Of a stretch of 64,000 nt of DNA, positions 44,747 to 56,291 are shown piece by piece. The DNA is taken from assembly GCA_030248215.1 (NCBI GenBank), contig JASANG010000957.1, positions 186,001 to 250,000 on the forward strand, given 5' to 3'. Both the position numbers and the translations under genes were made by a program. Within the stretch, counting starts at the first letter, position 1. Each line of letters starts with the position of its first letter. A model generated the notes under the pieces. It worked only from the letters and a program-made list of their open reading frames with translations, was not told where the DNA came from and made no database searches. The DNA comes from Enoplolaimus lenunculus. Taxonomy: Eukaryota; Nematoda; Enoplea; Enoplida; Thoracostomopsidae.

Positions 44747-44748
<2 letters not shown>

Positions 44749-44751
44749 AAA

Positions 44752-44963
44752 AAATGGTGTCAAATTGATTCTCCTTGAAATAGGCTTTTCCGGACTACAC
44801 AAACTGAATCAAAATTTGACTCCGCCAGAGTCAATTTCGACTCAAAGAATCGCTCAGTGAGTCGAATGCGACTCTGGCGGAGTCGAACTTTGACTAAGTT
44901 TGTGTAGTCCAGAAAAACCTATTTCAGTGAGAGTCAATTTGACTTGCCATTTTTTGCAGCAAA
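44752..44963. mobile_element. Palindromic GACTC MITE (CACTGCAAAAAATGG type)
   Basis: ATGGTGTCAAATTGATTCTC to GACTTGCCATTTTTTGCAG. Nested inverted GACTC/GAGTC arms; CTACACAAACTGA and its inverse mark the inner pairs. Confidence 0.75.
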
Positions 44964-45191
44964 TATATAATATAATTTAATATATATTATATATGTATAT
45001 ATAGAGATATATACATTTATATGTTGGATTTAAAATGCATGGTTAATACGCCTCTGAACAAAGTTACTGCATTCTGTGTAAATCTGTTCATGCATTTAAG
45101 CTTGCAATTTTATAGTTAATACGGGCTGGAAATGCTAAGTGAACGGCTTCTAATCTTAATAGCAGATTGGTTTATGGTAACCAGACCTGTA

Positions 45192-45342
45192 GCCAGCTTA
45201 CCTTGCTTGATGGGGGGTTGAAAATTTTTCAAGAATTTTCGATGACTTACAAACAAGGTTGAAAATTTTATGGGGTGACCGAAATTGTTCCACGGGTTGG
45301 GCTGAAACCCACTACTGACCTTCCTTGGCTACGGGGCCGATG
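45192..45342. mobile_element. TAGCCAG-type MITE
   Basis: CAGACCTGTAGCCAGCTTAC to CTTGGCTACGGGGCCG; flanks ATGGTAAC and ATGGTAAG. Confidence 0.75.
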
Positions 45343-45628
45343 GTAAGTAGTAATCGAAATTCATGCTACTAAAAGTCGACGGTGACTCTTGCAACTTACA
45401 TAAATTCTCATGGCACAAAATATGCCAGCGTGAGTTGCGGTTTCCACTTACCCTACTCTTTTTAGGAGGGACATCTTTCAGGACGCTGTTGCCTCAAAAC
45501 TAAAAACAGACTAAGTAAAAATGCTAAACCAGTAAAATCAGGAGAATTTTTAAATTATACCCCGGTCCCTGTTGCTGTTAATGGATATGAACCTTTCGTT
45601 TGTAGGCAAGAATCGTAGCCACACTGCA

Positions 45629-45753
45629 AAAAGTGATGAGTCAAATTGACTCTCTCCGAAATAGGTTTTTCCAGACTACACAAACTGAGTGAACATTCGA
45701 CTCCGCTAGTCATATTCGATTCACTGAATTGACTCACCATTTTTTGCAGTGAA
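45629..45753. mobile_element. Palindromic GACTC MITE, middle deleted
   Basis: CACTGCAAAAAGTGATGAG to TTGACTCACCATTTTTTGCA. A further end fragment is at about 40880-40954. Confidence 0.75.
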
Positions 45754-45759
45754 ATTGCA

Positions 45760-46185
45760 TACACTTGTTTTGCCTATTTTGTTTTTGATTGTACTTACTT
45801 TAACCTTTAAAATTTTGTCAATTTTATAAATAAAATATGTGAAATCTCTTATTATATGATTCGTGTCAGAAATAAAACGCTATTTTAATTGCTTTTTTTG
45901 CGTTTCAAACAGCATCTTTCAAAACGGTTTTTTTGGTAAACTGAACCAGTCTAAAATGCAATCGCTACTTTTAGGAAAATGACTTTTTTAGCGTTTGTCA
46001 AACCGCTAATTTAGCATAAACGCTATTTTTCAACACGCGAAAAGTGCATTTTTTGTCTCGAGTCATTAAGTTTTAAGTCAGCTTTGAAGCTGAGCCTTAA
46101 ACGCATCGTTAACTATAGACTCCATATACCGTCGATGTGGCAAAAATGATTTATGTTTACCCTTTATTTTCGATTTTAAGGGGTG
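45760..46185. other. Intergenic stretch with AAACGCTATTTT words
   Basis: Scattered AAACGCTATTTT and GCGTTT words in both orientations, resembling 3725-3810. Probably an old repeat; no gene seen. Confidence 0.5.
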
Positions 46186-46189
46186 TCCA

Positions 46190-46348
46190 TGTTACTGGTG
46201 GGTCTATAAAAGAGTAGGTTTAGACTCTAGATTACATTTTTTCTGCTTAAGCTTAGGCTTAGCAACTCATTTGTGCAACGATTAGGCTTAGGCTTAGGCT
46301 TAGGAATACGCTTAACCTACTGTTATGCCCGTTAAAGTAATATTAGCC
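46190..46348. mobile_element. Telomere-hexamer MITE, type 2, reversed
   Basis: TGTCCATGTTACTGGTGGGT, the inner CTAGATTACATTTTTTCTGC segment, TTAGGC units and TAAAGTAATATTAGCC at the other end. Confidence 0.65.
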
Positions 46349-47177
46349 GTCCTGTCTATGCTATGTGTCTCAAACTCCGTATTTGAAGATTGGCTTTCTG
46401 AACCGATCCTTGCAATATTATAGTGGGGGGGGGCTCGAAAAAAAGGAACCATAAAAAGGGGCCAGCACCGGCAAAACCACCAAAATATCTATTTTGGCGA
46501 AGTGTTAATGATTGAAGCAATACGTCTACGGACCGAAAACGAATTTGGACGCAGGGGACCTGCTTCCTGTGTTCCCCTCTCGGTACGAATCTGTTATAAA
46601 CTAAGAATAATAGGCACATTACGTATGCCTTCGAATAGTTGCGTAATTATTATTAAGCGAAGCGAAACTTTGATTGAAGTTTTGCGAATCAGGTTTATGT
46701 TTTGTACTCGTGGGTCGAAAGATTAACGTCTGTCCGTCAGACGAGCATCTCAATTGCCGCACTGTGGATTTTGATTAACTTTTTTTGTTTGAAAGCTTTG
46801 CTGGTCGGGTTTTTGGTATCCTAATATGCTTGTAGCATGCAAAACCTATACTACTAACAGTGAAATAACAAATTTTGAAATAGGAGGCTGAGACAGATAT
46901 AATAGCGAAAAAAATTCACGAGCGAAGCGAGCATGAAGATGAACGCCACTTTAGTGCTAAATATTAATACAAAATCTCAGCTTTGGATTAACGTGGGATG
47001 TAGTGCCACGGGACGCCTCTTCGATCCGCTAGGGCACTAAATTTGGTCCGAGGTTTTACCGGTACCACAAAATGTATTCCGTTAATCTTTTATGGCAGTA
47101 AGAATTACGGTTTTGAACTATATATGCATATTTATATGTAAGAAAATAATTAGTTTTTGCTGTTGTTTTAGCTGTTG

Positions 47178-47183
47178 TTATTA

Positions 47184-47224
<41 letters not shown>

Positions 47225-47330
47225 GTTATACTTATTATTATTATTAGTATTAGTATTAGTATAATTATTAATAATATTATTATTATAGTTTTATTATTAT
47301 TATTATTGTTGTTGTTGTTGTTGTTGCCAA
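47178..47330. repeat. (ATT)n-rich microsatellite with (GTT)n tail
   Basis: Imperfect ATT repeats followed by GTT repeats. An open frame on minus across it is poly-Asn/Ile and not a gene. Confidence 0.9.
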
Positions 47331-48069
47331 AACATCTATACTTGTTTTTTTTTTTTCGTTTTTTAATGTATGCCATATCTCTTGTTTTCAGACCATAACT
47401 TCATTTGCTGTATTTTTAAATTTTTCCAAGCAAGCTAACACATTTTTGGGCGAGACCAAAAGATAATATTAGCTAATCTAAATCATAAGTTTGGCCTTAA
47501 TTAGGAAGTTTAATCGATATTCTTCACCTATTATCAGTTGGTGTGAAAGGTCCTGTAACTTTTAAACCAGTGAATGCTGAGGTTTTCAAAATTCAGCACA
47601 TATTTCCGCATATGATTTGCTCTACTCATGTACTAATATACAACAACAGTAATAGTTAGTGAGTTTGTAAACGTATTACTAACTGATGATAGTTGCTATA
47701 CACATTTGAGAAATAAAATACCAAATAAAACTTTAAACTGATTTACCGAAACAACAAAAATACCGTACTGAAGCTCGCACAGAATATTCGGGTTCTAATC
47801 TTTTTTCTTGAATTATTCCTTTGACTATTAAACTGGTTACGAACCTGGCAAAATGGCGTGGGTGTCTGGCAAATTATTGAAATGCAATTTGGCATCATCG
47901 CCACTGTACCATATGAACCAATTTTTAGAAATTAATTCATTGAAATCTTGAACGCCCCGCATCATCCGGTTGCTGGAAAAATTCTCATAAGACAGCAAAC
48001 GCTCTTTGAGAAAGTCATAAAGTTAGAAAATGTTCAAAAATCACACGACTAACTGCAGACCGTTGTGAC

Positions 48070-48178
48070 AATGTAAAAAACAGGGACGGAACAGTATTAT
48101 AAGCATATTCCTAGGCGTAAGCCTAAGCCTAAGCCTAAGCCAAAGCCAAACAAAAAAATTAGTCCAAAACTTAAGAGT
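48070..48178. mobile_element. Telomere-hexamer MITE, type 1, truncated
   Basis: Left end ACAATGTAAAAAACAGGGAC and CCTAAG units. The right part is replaced by a TTCGGGTC-type element. Confidence 0.65.
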
Positions 48179-48179
48179 T

Positions 48180-48365
48180 TATTTTGGCCTGGGGTCATTT
48201 ATGCGCTAGAATTAGGAATAATAGACATTTATGGATTCTAATTACAGTTTAGGGACTATCCGCTTACGGACTCTTATTAGGAAGACGGACTCCAATTGAT
48301 TGGTACTCAAAATGGAGACCCCCCCCCGCTTATTATGCCCACTCTCTTATTCGGGTCACTACAGT
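48180..48365. mobile_element. pogo/Tc1-like MITE, right part
   Basis: TTTGGCCTGGGGTCATTTAT through TTATTCGGGTCACTACAGTA. It replaces the right end of a telomere-hexamer MITE. Further scraps lie at about 4165-4390 and 4750-4860. Confidence 0.7.
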
Positions 48366-49364
48366 ATACATGATCCCCTATTGAATGTTGTGCACTTCTG
48401 CTATTAATAGTTCACTAACGTTAAGTTTAATGAATGTTTGGTTGTGTAAACCAAAATTAAATTTAAATTATATTTTCCAGTCAGAAATTTATGATAAACC
48501 GGAATTTTATAATTAAATATGCGTTTGATGTACAGTCAGAGTCTCGTCTGAAATGAGTGTAAATAAGTGGACCGGATATTGGTGTCAGACCGGATGCTAT
48601 TTAGAACTAAATACCGGACATTAAGCATAACAAAGAGTATAAACGGATAGCGAAAATACCGGAAACGGATATTAATCAAATAGCGGAAAACGACACAAAA
48701 ATTGAAATGTTAAAGTAGTTTTATGTTTGCGCTGCTACGGACAAATTTTACGGATTTCCAAAATTTCGGATGCGAAAGTTGTAAAAGGATCAATGAAAGA
48801 AACATATCTTTAATGTGTTTTTGCTGCCTTTGGACCCGAGTCCAAGGTCCGTATTCTCAAATGCATGTAGCACCTATTAACAGTTAGTGATAGCTTTTCA
48901 AACTAACACACTCCTGCCAGTGCGAACCTCAAAAATTTACGCAAAAGTAGGCAGAGACGTCCATAAAAAATTATGTTTGGGGGGCACCGAATAATTTTAG
49001 GGCGCCCCTACAATAGCAGCTCATTTTTGTTTACTTTTAAACAGAGTCAATTGGGGGGAGCAACAGCCAAATTTGAGTGGAGAACACGGCCCCAATGCCC
49101 CGTGGAGACGCCCGTGGAAGTAGGGCGAACCAAATATGGAAAATGTGCTCAATGTCGAAACTCAACATTTGCTGGACTGACACAGAATAGAACAATGGGT
49201 TTATTTGTCAGCCGGCGGGTGAAAGCCGGTTTAAGACCTTCATCAACATATTAATATTTAATTATATGTAATATACATATATACATATATGTAATATACA
49301 TATATACATATATGTATATAATGTAGCATTATAAATATATTTTATATTGTATATACATATATAC

Positions 49365-50093
49365 CAGGCTGCGACCGGATACCAAAAACTGACAGTGCCG
49401 GAGCCGGATCCGGATAATCTAATATGCGGCCGGAGAGTGAGCCGGATAGCCGGAGACGGAGCCGGACCAGAGACGGATATTGAATTCAAGTCTAATACTA
49501 GATTGCATTCAAATATCAGAACGTAGCTTACAATTTTTGCTTCCGTGGCTTAAGGTACCCAAAGTGTTTACGTGAGTCAAAGTTTAACATCTAAACTCCG
49601 ATGCAATTTTACCACTTAAAACAACGACCGTATTGTACTATTCTACGTTTTGTAGCGTTTCGTTCAGCTGCAATATTTGTTTGGACCATATTACCATTAA
49701 GAATATCCTGTTTTTTTGGTACATCAAATAGAGGTGGCTTAGTATCAGGGAAGGGACTTAAGTATTTTGAACGCTAAAATTTAATCTTAGGGTTAGGAAT
49801 TGGAATCCGCTGAAATACTGTTATGCCCTTAAAATATCACTGGTCATCCATCAGAGTTTCCAGCGTTACTGTAACCTAATAAAAATTGTGATCGAACACG
49901 GACACATGTAAACCTTTACATTATCTGTATGACGTAAAAAATATGTAAAAGTAAAGTCAATCAGTTCCACGATATGTTGGCATAAATACAAATGATGGTT
50001 TCACTTTTTTGAAATTATAAAAAATATCAAAAATATCCAGAAAGTTAAAATACTGTATCCGGAGCCGGATATCCGGTATCCGGTCGCACCCTG
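49365..50093. mobile_element. hAT-like MITE, 729 bp, perfect 8-bp duplication
   Basis: Left CAGGCTGCGACCGGATACC, right GGTATCCGGTCGCACCCTG. ATATATAC on both sides (49357-49364 and 50094-50101). GGAGCCGGA words recur inside both ends; no transposase was seen in the interior. Confidence 0.8.
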
Positions 50094-50188
50094 ATATATA
50101 CATATACATATATAATGTTGTAGCATTAAATATAATATTTTGCATTAATGTGTCTAAATTAGTTCGAGTACTGCCGTTGCTCATAATC

Positions 50189-50488
50189 GTCCAATGTAAA
50201 GAACAGGGGCAGAACGGTATTAAAAGCCTATTCCTAAGCCTAAGCCTAAGTCTAAGCCTAAGCCTAAACGTAAGAATGAGCATATTCTTAAGCCTAAGCC
50301 TAAGCCTAAGCCTAAACGTAAGAATGAGCATATTCTTAAGCCTAAGCTTAAACCTAAGCCTAAACGTAAGAATGAGCATATTCCAACGCCTAACGCTAAG
50401 GCAAGCACTAAAGTTACTCTAAAGTTTAAGCTTTACTCTATTGCAGTCCCACAGAAAAACGGTTCCGCCCCTGATCTTTACATGCGGC
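50189..50488. mobile_element. Telomere-hexamer MITE, type 1, three array blocks
   Basis: GTCCAATGTAAAGAACAGGG to GATCTTTACATGCGGC. Three successive CCTAAG blocks separated by GTAAGAATGAGCATATTC show internal duplication of a block plus spacer. Flanks TCATAATC and TCATGTTC match at 6 of 8 bases. Confidence 0.85.
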
Positions 50489-50774
50489 TCATGTTCACTG
50501 ATTAACTTTATTCCAATTCGTTTCTCCCGTACCGTTGTGGACTCGGCGTTTGTGGTGTCTATTCCATAGACCTGTTGCCTGTTTTATGGATTCCTCAGAG
50601 TGTGGTCGGTAAGCTATTTGGCCGATATTAAAAATATTAAAGCTAAAATATCTTCTTTTCGTATTGAATTTATTTTATTATTTGTCGACCAGAACGGTCT
50701 CAATAACTGACACAAATAAACACGGTTTGGTTAAACCAGACGGGAGCCAGAAGGATCAGCTGTTTTAGAAAACT

Positions 50775-50973
50775 GGCCAATGTTACATTAAGAGGCGTAA
50801 CAACATATTAATCGTATTCCTTAGCCTAAGCCTAAGCTTAAGCGTTGCAAAAAATGTGTTCCTAAGCCTAAGCGTAAGCCTTTGCCTAAGCAAAAAATTG
50901 TAATCTAGAAATTAAACCCACTTATTTTGTAGACCCACCAGAAACCTTTACGTTCCTTAAAGTAACTTGGGCC
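50775..50973. mobile_element. Telomere-hexamer MITE, type 2
   Basis: GGCCAATGTTACATTAAGAG to AAAGTAACTTGGGCC; flanks AGAAAACT and GCAAAACT match at 6 of 8 bases. Confidence 0.8.
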
Positions 50974-51215
50974 GCAAAACTCATTACAACCTATGAAATT
51001 GGGCTGTTTTTTTGGTTAGTGGGCGCCAGCCAGCGTTTGGCCGAAGATGGTTGGTATTTTTGGGTACCAAGGTTCCTGCATTGGGACTACGGAAATTTTG
51101 TGTCACAAAGTTCAAGAAGTTATATGCCCTGTTTGATGCGGTTTGTAGAGCTGAGTCGAATGGGGTCAAGGTTATTGCTGTCTGACCACTACCGAGTTAA
51201 CTGATTCGATGCTAT

Positions 51216-51293
51216 CAGGGTGCAACCGGAGGTGAAAAATCCCGGAGCCGAGGGTCAACGAAACTTGGCAGAGGCAGACCCCCGGTTGTACCC
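51216..51293. mobile_element. hAT-like CCGGAGG MITE, deleted to about 78 bp
   Basis: CAGGGTGCAACCGGAGGTGA joined almost directly to CCCCGGTTGTACCCTG; the middle is absent. Both sides share GCTAT. Confidence 0.75.
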
Positions 51294-51295
51294 TG

Positions 51296-52079
51296 CTGGC
51301 TATGGATCTGATAACCTTTTATACAAAAATATTTGTTTTTGTGTGTTTATTTTTGCGTTTAGATTTAAAAGTTTATAAGTATTAAAATGACACAGAGAAA
51401 CATACTAAGTGAAAATAGACTTTGATGTGATATTTCACAGAAAAGGTGTACCCTCAGATAAAAACAAACATATGGTGAATATATTAAGTTACTGCATTGT
51501 GCAAACACGGTTTATGTCCACTTTAGGCAGAGTTAACCGGATGTTAGCATTTCGCTGTGACAATTTTTGACTTCCGGTTCTTATTTTTGTATATTCCGGG
51601 GGGGGGGGGGTAAGTGATATACAAAAATAGCATTTTAAGCATTAATTTTATAAATCATTTTGCCAAATCGACGATTTTGTACACTTCCCCCCATATTTCA
51701 GGTTTAGGCTTAGGGTCAGTCTTATGCCTAGGGTCAGTCTTATGCCTAGGCTCATGCTTTGGCAAGGTTAAGGATAAAGAAGTGTAGAAAATCATTTTAC
51801 GAAACCTAAGTCTATTAAAAGCTTAAGCCTGAGTCTTAGCCTGTTGATGAAATGTAGCAAAAACCCAAATCATTTCACTATTGCAAGGTGCTTTCTAAAA
51901 TCCTAAACTTAAATTATAGCTTAACTAAACTGGATTATTAATTAAAGCAAATCTTAAAATGGTTCGACGGACTAACTAAACTACAATTTAAAGTTTTACT
52001 TAAATTAACATTTTTTTAAGTTTAACACAAGTTTAAATATTAATCTTATTTCTTGTTTTAGTAACAAGTACGGGCCTGT
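51296..52079. other. Intergenic stretch
   Basis: Contains a G run (51600-51610), sparse TTAGGC-like words (51700-51850), and TTTAAGC/TAAACT words similar to 52300-52400 and 53680-53830. No gene seen. Confidence 0.5.
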
Positions 52080-52228
52080 AGCCAAAGGGGGCCAGGAGGG
52101 GCTCAGCGCCCCCTGGTAGTTTTTGGGCCCACTTTTCAACCTTGCTTGTAACTCATTGAAAACCCTTGAATACCCCTCTTGAAAATTTTTTAGCTCCTCC
52201 CCAGCAAGGAGAGCTGGCTACGGGACTG
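52080..52228. mobile_element. TAGCCAG-type MITE with 8-bp duplication
   Basis: CCTGTAGCCAAAGGGGGCCA and GGAGAGCTGGCTACGGGAC are inverted; ACAAGTAC occurs immediately outside both ends. CTTGCTTGTAACTCATTGAA is its conserved middle. Confidence 0.75.
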
Positions 52229-52878
52229 GACAAGTACCGCCCAAAAGTTGTATATCTAAGAATGCGTCAAGTTTAGCTTAAACCTAAAATATGTAAAATT
52301 TCAAATGAATTTAAAAGTGTAAACTTACCTGTTAGTTTAGTTAATATAGAAGGTTAGTTTAATGCTGCTAGATTAGTTTAAGCTTAAATCAAGTTAGTTT
52401 AACCTTTTACAGAGTATCACATGACAATTCATGTTGATTGTGCGATAAGCAATGCTTAATTTAACGGTATTAAACCATGTGACCTTGCTACAAACTGTGT
52501 TTTGATGCATGCAAAGCCTATTCAATACAAGGTTTTGCCATTTAGCAAATCATAATCCTAAGTAGATTAAGCTATAGATTTACTGGAAGCATTCCATAGA
52601 CTATAAGACCGGGTCGTAGTCAACATTTCATTTTGAGATTCGCTAAAAGTCGTAATCTCGAACGAGCGTAGCGAACCTGAAAATTATTGGACCTATGTAA
52701 GTAATTCTACATCCTGTAAAAATACCTTATATTGAGTTTCCCTGCAAATTTCAGGGGATATGCCCATTTCTCGTGTAGACGTCCCTGTATAAAGATATCC
52801 ATGGGTCAGTGACAGTAACACGTGGCAGAGATTTTGCTTTAATCCTTAAAAGCGTAAAATATTTGCATGTATTTTCTA

Positions 52879-53322
52879 CTGTATTGACCCGAATAAGAGG
52901 GTGCGTAATAAGAAGGGGCGGTTTTCATTTTGAGTCTGAATCAATAGAAGTCCGTATCCCTAATAAGAGTCCGTAAGCGGATAGAGTCCCTAAACCCTAG
53001 AGTCCATGAAGGTCAGTTATTCCTAACTGGAGTGCATAAATGACTCCAGGACCACATAATATTGAGTTCGAATCTTTAACGCGTACTTAAATTTTGAAAG
53101 TACATTCCTAAGTATAACCTTGCATGATCGCTCAAGCTACTGGCGCAAGACAAATAATCGTTTTATTCAACGGATAGTTGCTATACGGATTATATATCAG
53201 TAAAGAAGGGTGGCGGGGCGTGGGTTAAAAATAAATAACAGTCCGTAACCGAATAACAAGGAGGGGTACCTTTTGGAGAGGCCAAATAAATATCAGTCCC
53301 CCTCTTATTCGGGTCACTACAG
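52879..53322. mobile_element. pogo/Tc1-like MITE (ACTGTAGTGACCCGAATAAG type), full length
   Basis: 444 bp between TA dinucleotides (52877-52878 and 53323-53324). The ends ACTGTATTGACCCGAATAAG and CTTATTCGGGTCACTACAGT are inverted copies. A TA duplication and an ACTG/CAGT terminus fit Tc1/mariner/pogo. The interior is full of rearranged TCCGTATCCCTAATAAGAGT words and has no ORF. Confidence 0.85.
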
Positions 53323-53907
53323 TAAACGTATTCATTAATATTGTTTAATTGTTACGAAAATACTAGCAAATAAGCTAATGCATCATCCACAATAATTTGT
53401 TTACGTTGGGTAGAAAATCCGCATTTCAGTTAGTTCATACGACACTTTAATAAATTTCATTTTTAGTATCAAATAAAAAGTTTATATTATGGAAAAAATT
53501 TAATTAAGACAGCCATTTATTAAATTGAAAAGTGTGAAAATTAATATATTTTCGGCCAATAATTTTCGCTTGTAGAGTTGTTTCATTTTCAATTCATTAA
53601 AGTCTCTACAAAGTTTAATTCAATTTTCATTCACAACCAGCTCACCCATGTAAACATCAGGGGCGGAAAGAGTTCATTGAGTTTAGCTTAAACGGAAAAT
53701 ATGTAACATTTTTAATGAGTCTCAGTGTAAACAATCCTGTTAGTTTAGTTAATCTAGAAAGTTAATTTAATGCTGCTGGATTATCTTAAGCTTAAATCAA
53801 GTTAATTTAAACTTTTAGAAAATATACGAGATCAAATTGCAAACACAAATTGACTTGTAACCGTATTTTTGTGTATAAACTTTTTAAAATCAGTATCGCA
53901 TCAAACC

Positions 53908-54047
53908 CGTAGCCAGCTCACCTTCCTGGGTGGGTAATAATATTTTCAGGAGGGGCATTCAAGGGTTTCTAATGACTTTCGAGCAAGGTTGAAATTTTTT
54001 AAGGGGGCCAGGTGGAGCTGAGCCCCCTATCGCAACGAGCCCGTATC
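53908..54047. mobile_element. TAGCCAG-type MITE
   Basis: CCCGTAGCCAGCTCACCTTC to CGCAACGAGCCC; TATCGCATC precedes and TATCGCGTC follows. Confidence 0.7.
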
Positions 54048-54447
54048 GCGTCCATATTTACACATCAATGAGATTAGCTATGTAATTTTGAACTTAAAAC
54101 AAGCCACCAACACCGAAACCAAAGATGTTTTTTGGGGTCCTGTAAACTGGTTACATATAATTAATGTTTGGTCATTAATCAAACGAACCAAATATTTATC
54201 TTTGGTCTTCTACGAAATATTCATTGTGACTGAGATTTCTTTGTGTTTTTTAGGCATAAACCGCTTATGAGACACATTTTTTCCGGCGTTTGGCTTGCAG
54301 TTTGCAAGCTTAACGGTCGTATTGTATATATTTTATTTTCTGCGATGGTTGGAGAAAAGATTTGGTTTGGAAATGCGATTATACTCAAAGTCACAAATAA
54401 AACCTCGTACGATAACACAGATTGTTATCCTATTAAAAGCAAAGGTA

Positions 54448-54600
54448 CACTGTAAATTCCAGCGAGTTGATTTCAACTCAGACTGAGTTGAGTCGCTCAG
54501 TCTGAGTTAGGACTATCAGAACTCATAATTCTGAGTTGATATGACTCATTCTGATGCAATTAATCAACTTTCCCGGAATTAAATCAACTCAGAGTGAGTT
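54448..54600. mobile_element. Palindromic AGTTGATT MITE fused to a piggyBac-like arm
   Basis: CACTGTAAATTCCAGCGAG after TA. After AGAGTGAGTT the sequence switches to the GAGTTGCCTATAGGCAACTC palindrome and GTATACG of the TTAA element family. Confidence 0.7.
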
Positions 54601-54615
54601 GCCTATAGGCAACTC

Positions 54616-55064
54616 AGCGCAGTGTGTATACGTTGCCTCACAGTTTCATAGCTGTACTTAGATAGTGTTAATTGTCTAGACACTGTCGGAAGGGACTCTG
54701 GATAAATACATGTTGTCCGTAGGATGTCAGGACATTACGGTAGGGCACGCGCACTCATAAAAACAAACGCTATGCACACATATTCACACGCATTATTCAA
54801 CACAAAAAAATGAGTCCCTTCCGAGGGACTATGGACAATAACAGCTCCTGATAATAATGTCAGGACAAGTAAATATTTATGCCTAGAGCATATTCATTGT
54901 CTAAAAGTTCAAACAACGACGTATTGACATCTCAGACAGTGTATAAAGAGAGTGGGTAGGAACCACAGGGGCACACAAAAGGAAGGGACATTTTTTACAA
55001 ATGTGCGTGCATTTTAACGTGGATGACCCATTATATGTATGTGCAATTGATATAGGAGTTACCA
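54616..55064. other. Unassigned stretch with GAGTCCCTTCCGAGGGACT palindrome
   Basis: Between two TTAA-family arms. It holds GGAAGGGACTC, later inverted as GAGTCCCTTCCGAGGGACT, suggesting a further TIR element of unknown limits. Confidence 0.4.
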
Positions 55065-55068
55065 TTAA

Positions 55069-55846
55069 CCCCTTCTCACATTGAGTTGCCTATAGGCAAC
55101 TCAGAGCAGTGTATATACGTTAAATAATATATCGCACCGTGTTGAACAATTGCAACACATATACAAAGTACTAAATCACCACAAGACGTGAGAGCCGCCT
55201 CGGGCTCGAGCGTCAAGCTCCTATAGCTGAGTTGGAGATGGTATACGCCTCCCACTCCAGTCACTGGAGTTCGAATCCAAGCATAAAAGTAGGTCTCATG
55301 CGGAGTTCACGTTACCGATTGTGCGCTTGGGACCTGTTATGCCACATACCCATAGCAGGATGTAGAAATAACCTATATAAATAGGTTGCTAGCTAGCTAC
55401 TGCCCATATGGGTACCTTACGTATGTAGCTATGGGTAGCTAATCTTCGGTTTGTTACCCATATGGGTACCTTGCGTTTGTTTTAACAATATTTATAGTTT
55501 GCGTAATTTTGTTACATTTTTCCAGATATATTGCAAAAAAAGACTAAAACAGACTTGTAAAACAAAACTCACTGTACTGAGCCGTTTTAAAGAGCAAGCT
55601 TGAAAGTGCATTATGCTGACATCTATAAAGGCAACGAGTAGACATCTTGACTCTACCCATATGGGTAGGTCAATATTTCAAACACCTAGCTATGTGCAAC
55701 ATTTTATTTTCTGTTGGTATCCACATAGGTAACAAAAAAGTTAGTGTGTACCGCTGTGGGCACAGTAACAAAACAGGTACCAAGCGCACAATTGATAACG
55801 TGAACTCCGCATCAGGGGAAATAGAAAATATTCATGTGAGAAAGGG
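55069..55846. mobile_element. piggyBac-like tRNA-bodied MITE split by another element
   Basis: TTAA at 55065-55068 and 55847-55850. Without the 513-bp insert and one 3-bp duplication, the element is 262 bp, matching the other copies. The tRNA-like body is at about 55217-55290. Confidence 0.85.
55299..55811. mobile_element. 513-bp TIR element nested at a TCA site
   Basis: Terminal inverted repeats of about 40 bp: TGCGGAGTTCACGTTACCGA at the left, inverted as TGATAACGTGAACTCCGCA at the right, continuing inwards through GCGCTTGG. The host reads CTCAGGGG in other copies; here TCA is present on both sides (55296-55298 and 55812-55814), a 3-bp target duplication as in PIF/Harbinger or CMC elements. 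The interior has repeated CCCATATGGGTACCTT words and no transposase. Confidence 0.85.
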
Positions 55847-55968
55847 TTAACGGTGGAATATTATTTCACAACCCATTTTTAAATTCTGAATCTATGACAA
55901 TTCGTTGCCCCTGGCAACTTGTCGCTTGACAGTGTTTATAAGCATATGCCCAAGCCAAAGCATTCACA

Positions 55969-56164
55969 GGCAATGTATTATAGAACACGGCCGTTAACAG
56001 AAGTATATATAAGCGTATTTTCTTAGCCTAAGCCTAAACCTAAGCGTATGAATGCTTTTATTCCTAAGCCTAAGCCTAAGCATAAACAAAATTTATTCAA
56101 AACCTTTGGCTTACTCTATCACAATTACGCACAAAAACGGTTCACCCCTGATCTTTACACTGGC
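55969..56164. mobile_element. Telomere-hexamer MITE, type 1
   Basis: GGCAATGTATTATAGAACAC to GATCTTTACACTGGC with CCTAAG blocks and a GTATGAATGCTTTTATTCC spacer. A type-4 end precedes it at about 55897. Confidence 0.7.
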
Positions 56165-56291
56165 AATCGCCAAAAACACTGTCAAAACGAATATATTTTA
56201 TTAGAAATTTTTGATGTTCCAATATCGAACTGATTTGTGCGGAGGAATGCAAGGCGATAAACAACCATCAATAGGGTCGCTTGAAATTGCG

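Noticed and set aside
46356-46726. Overlapping frames on both strands
   Set aside because: No family resemblance; the segment contains G-rich words resembling MITE ends and no splice or start context.
47056-47376. Poly-Asn/Ile frame
   Set aside because: Translation of the ATT/GTT microsatellite.
48973-49254. 93-residue plus-strand frame
   Set aside because: No recognisable motif. The surrounding sequence looks like a GC-rich repeat fragment, and the Cys pairs are not in a known pattern.
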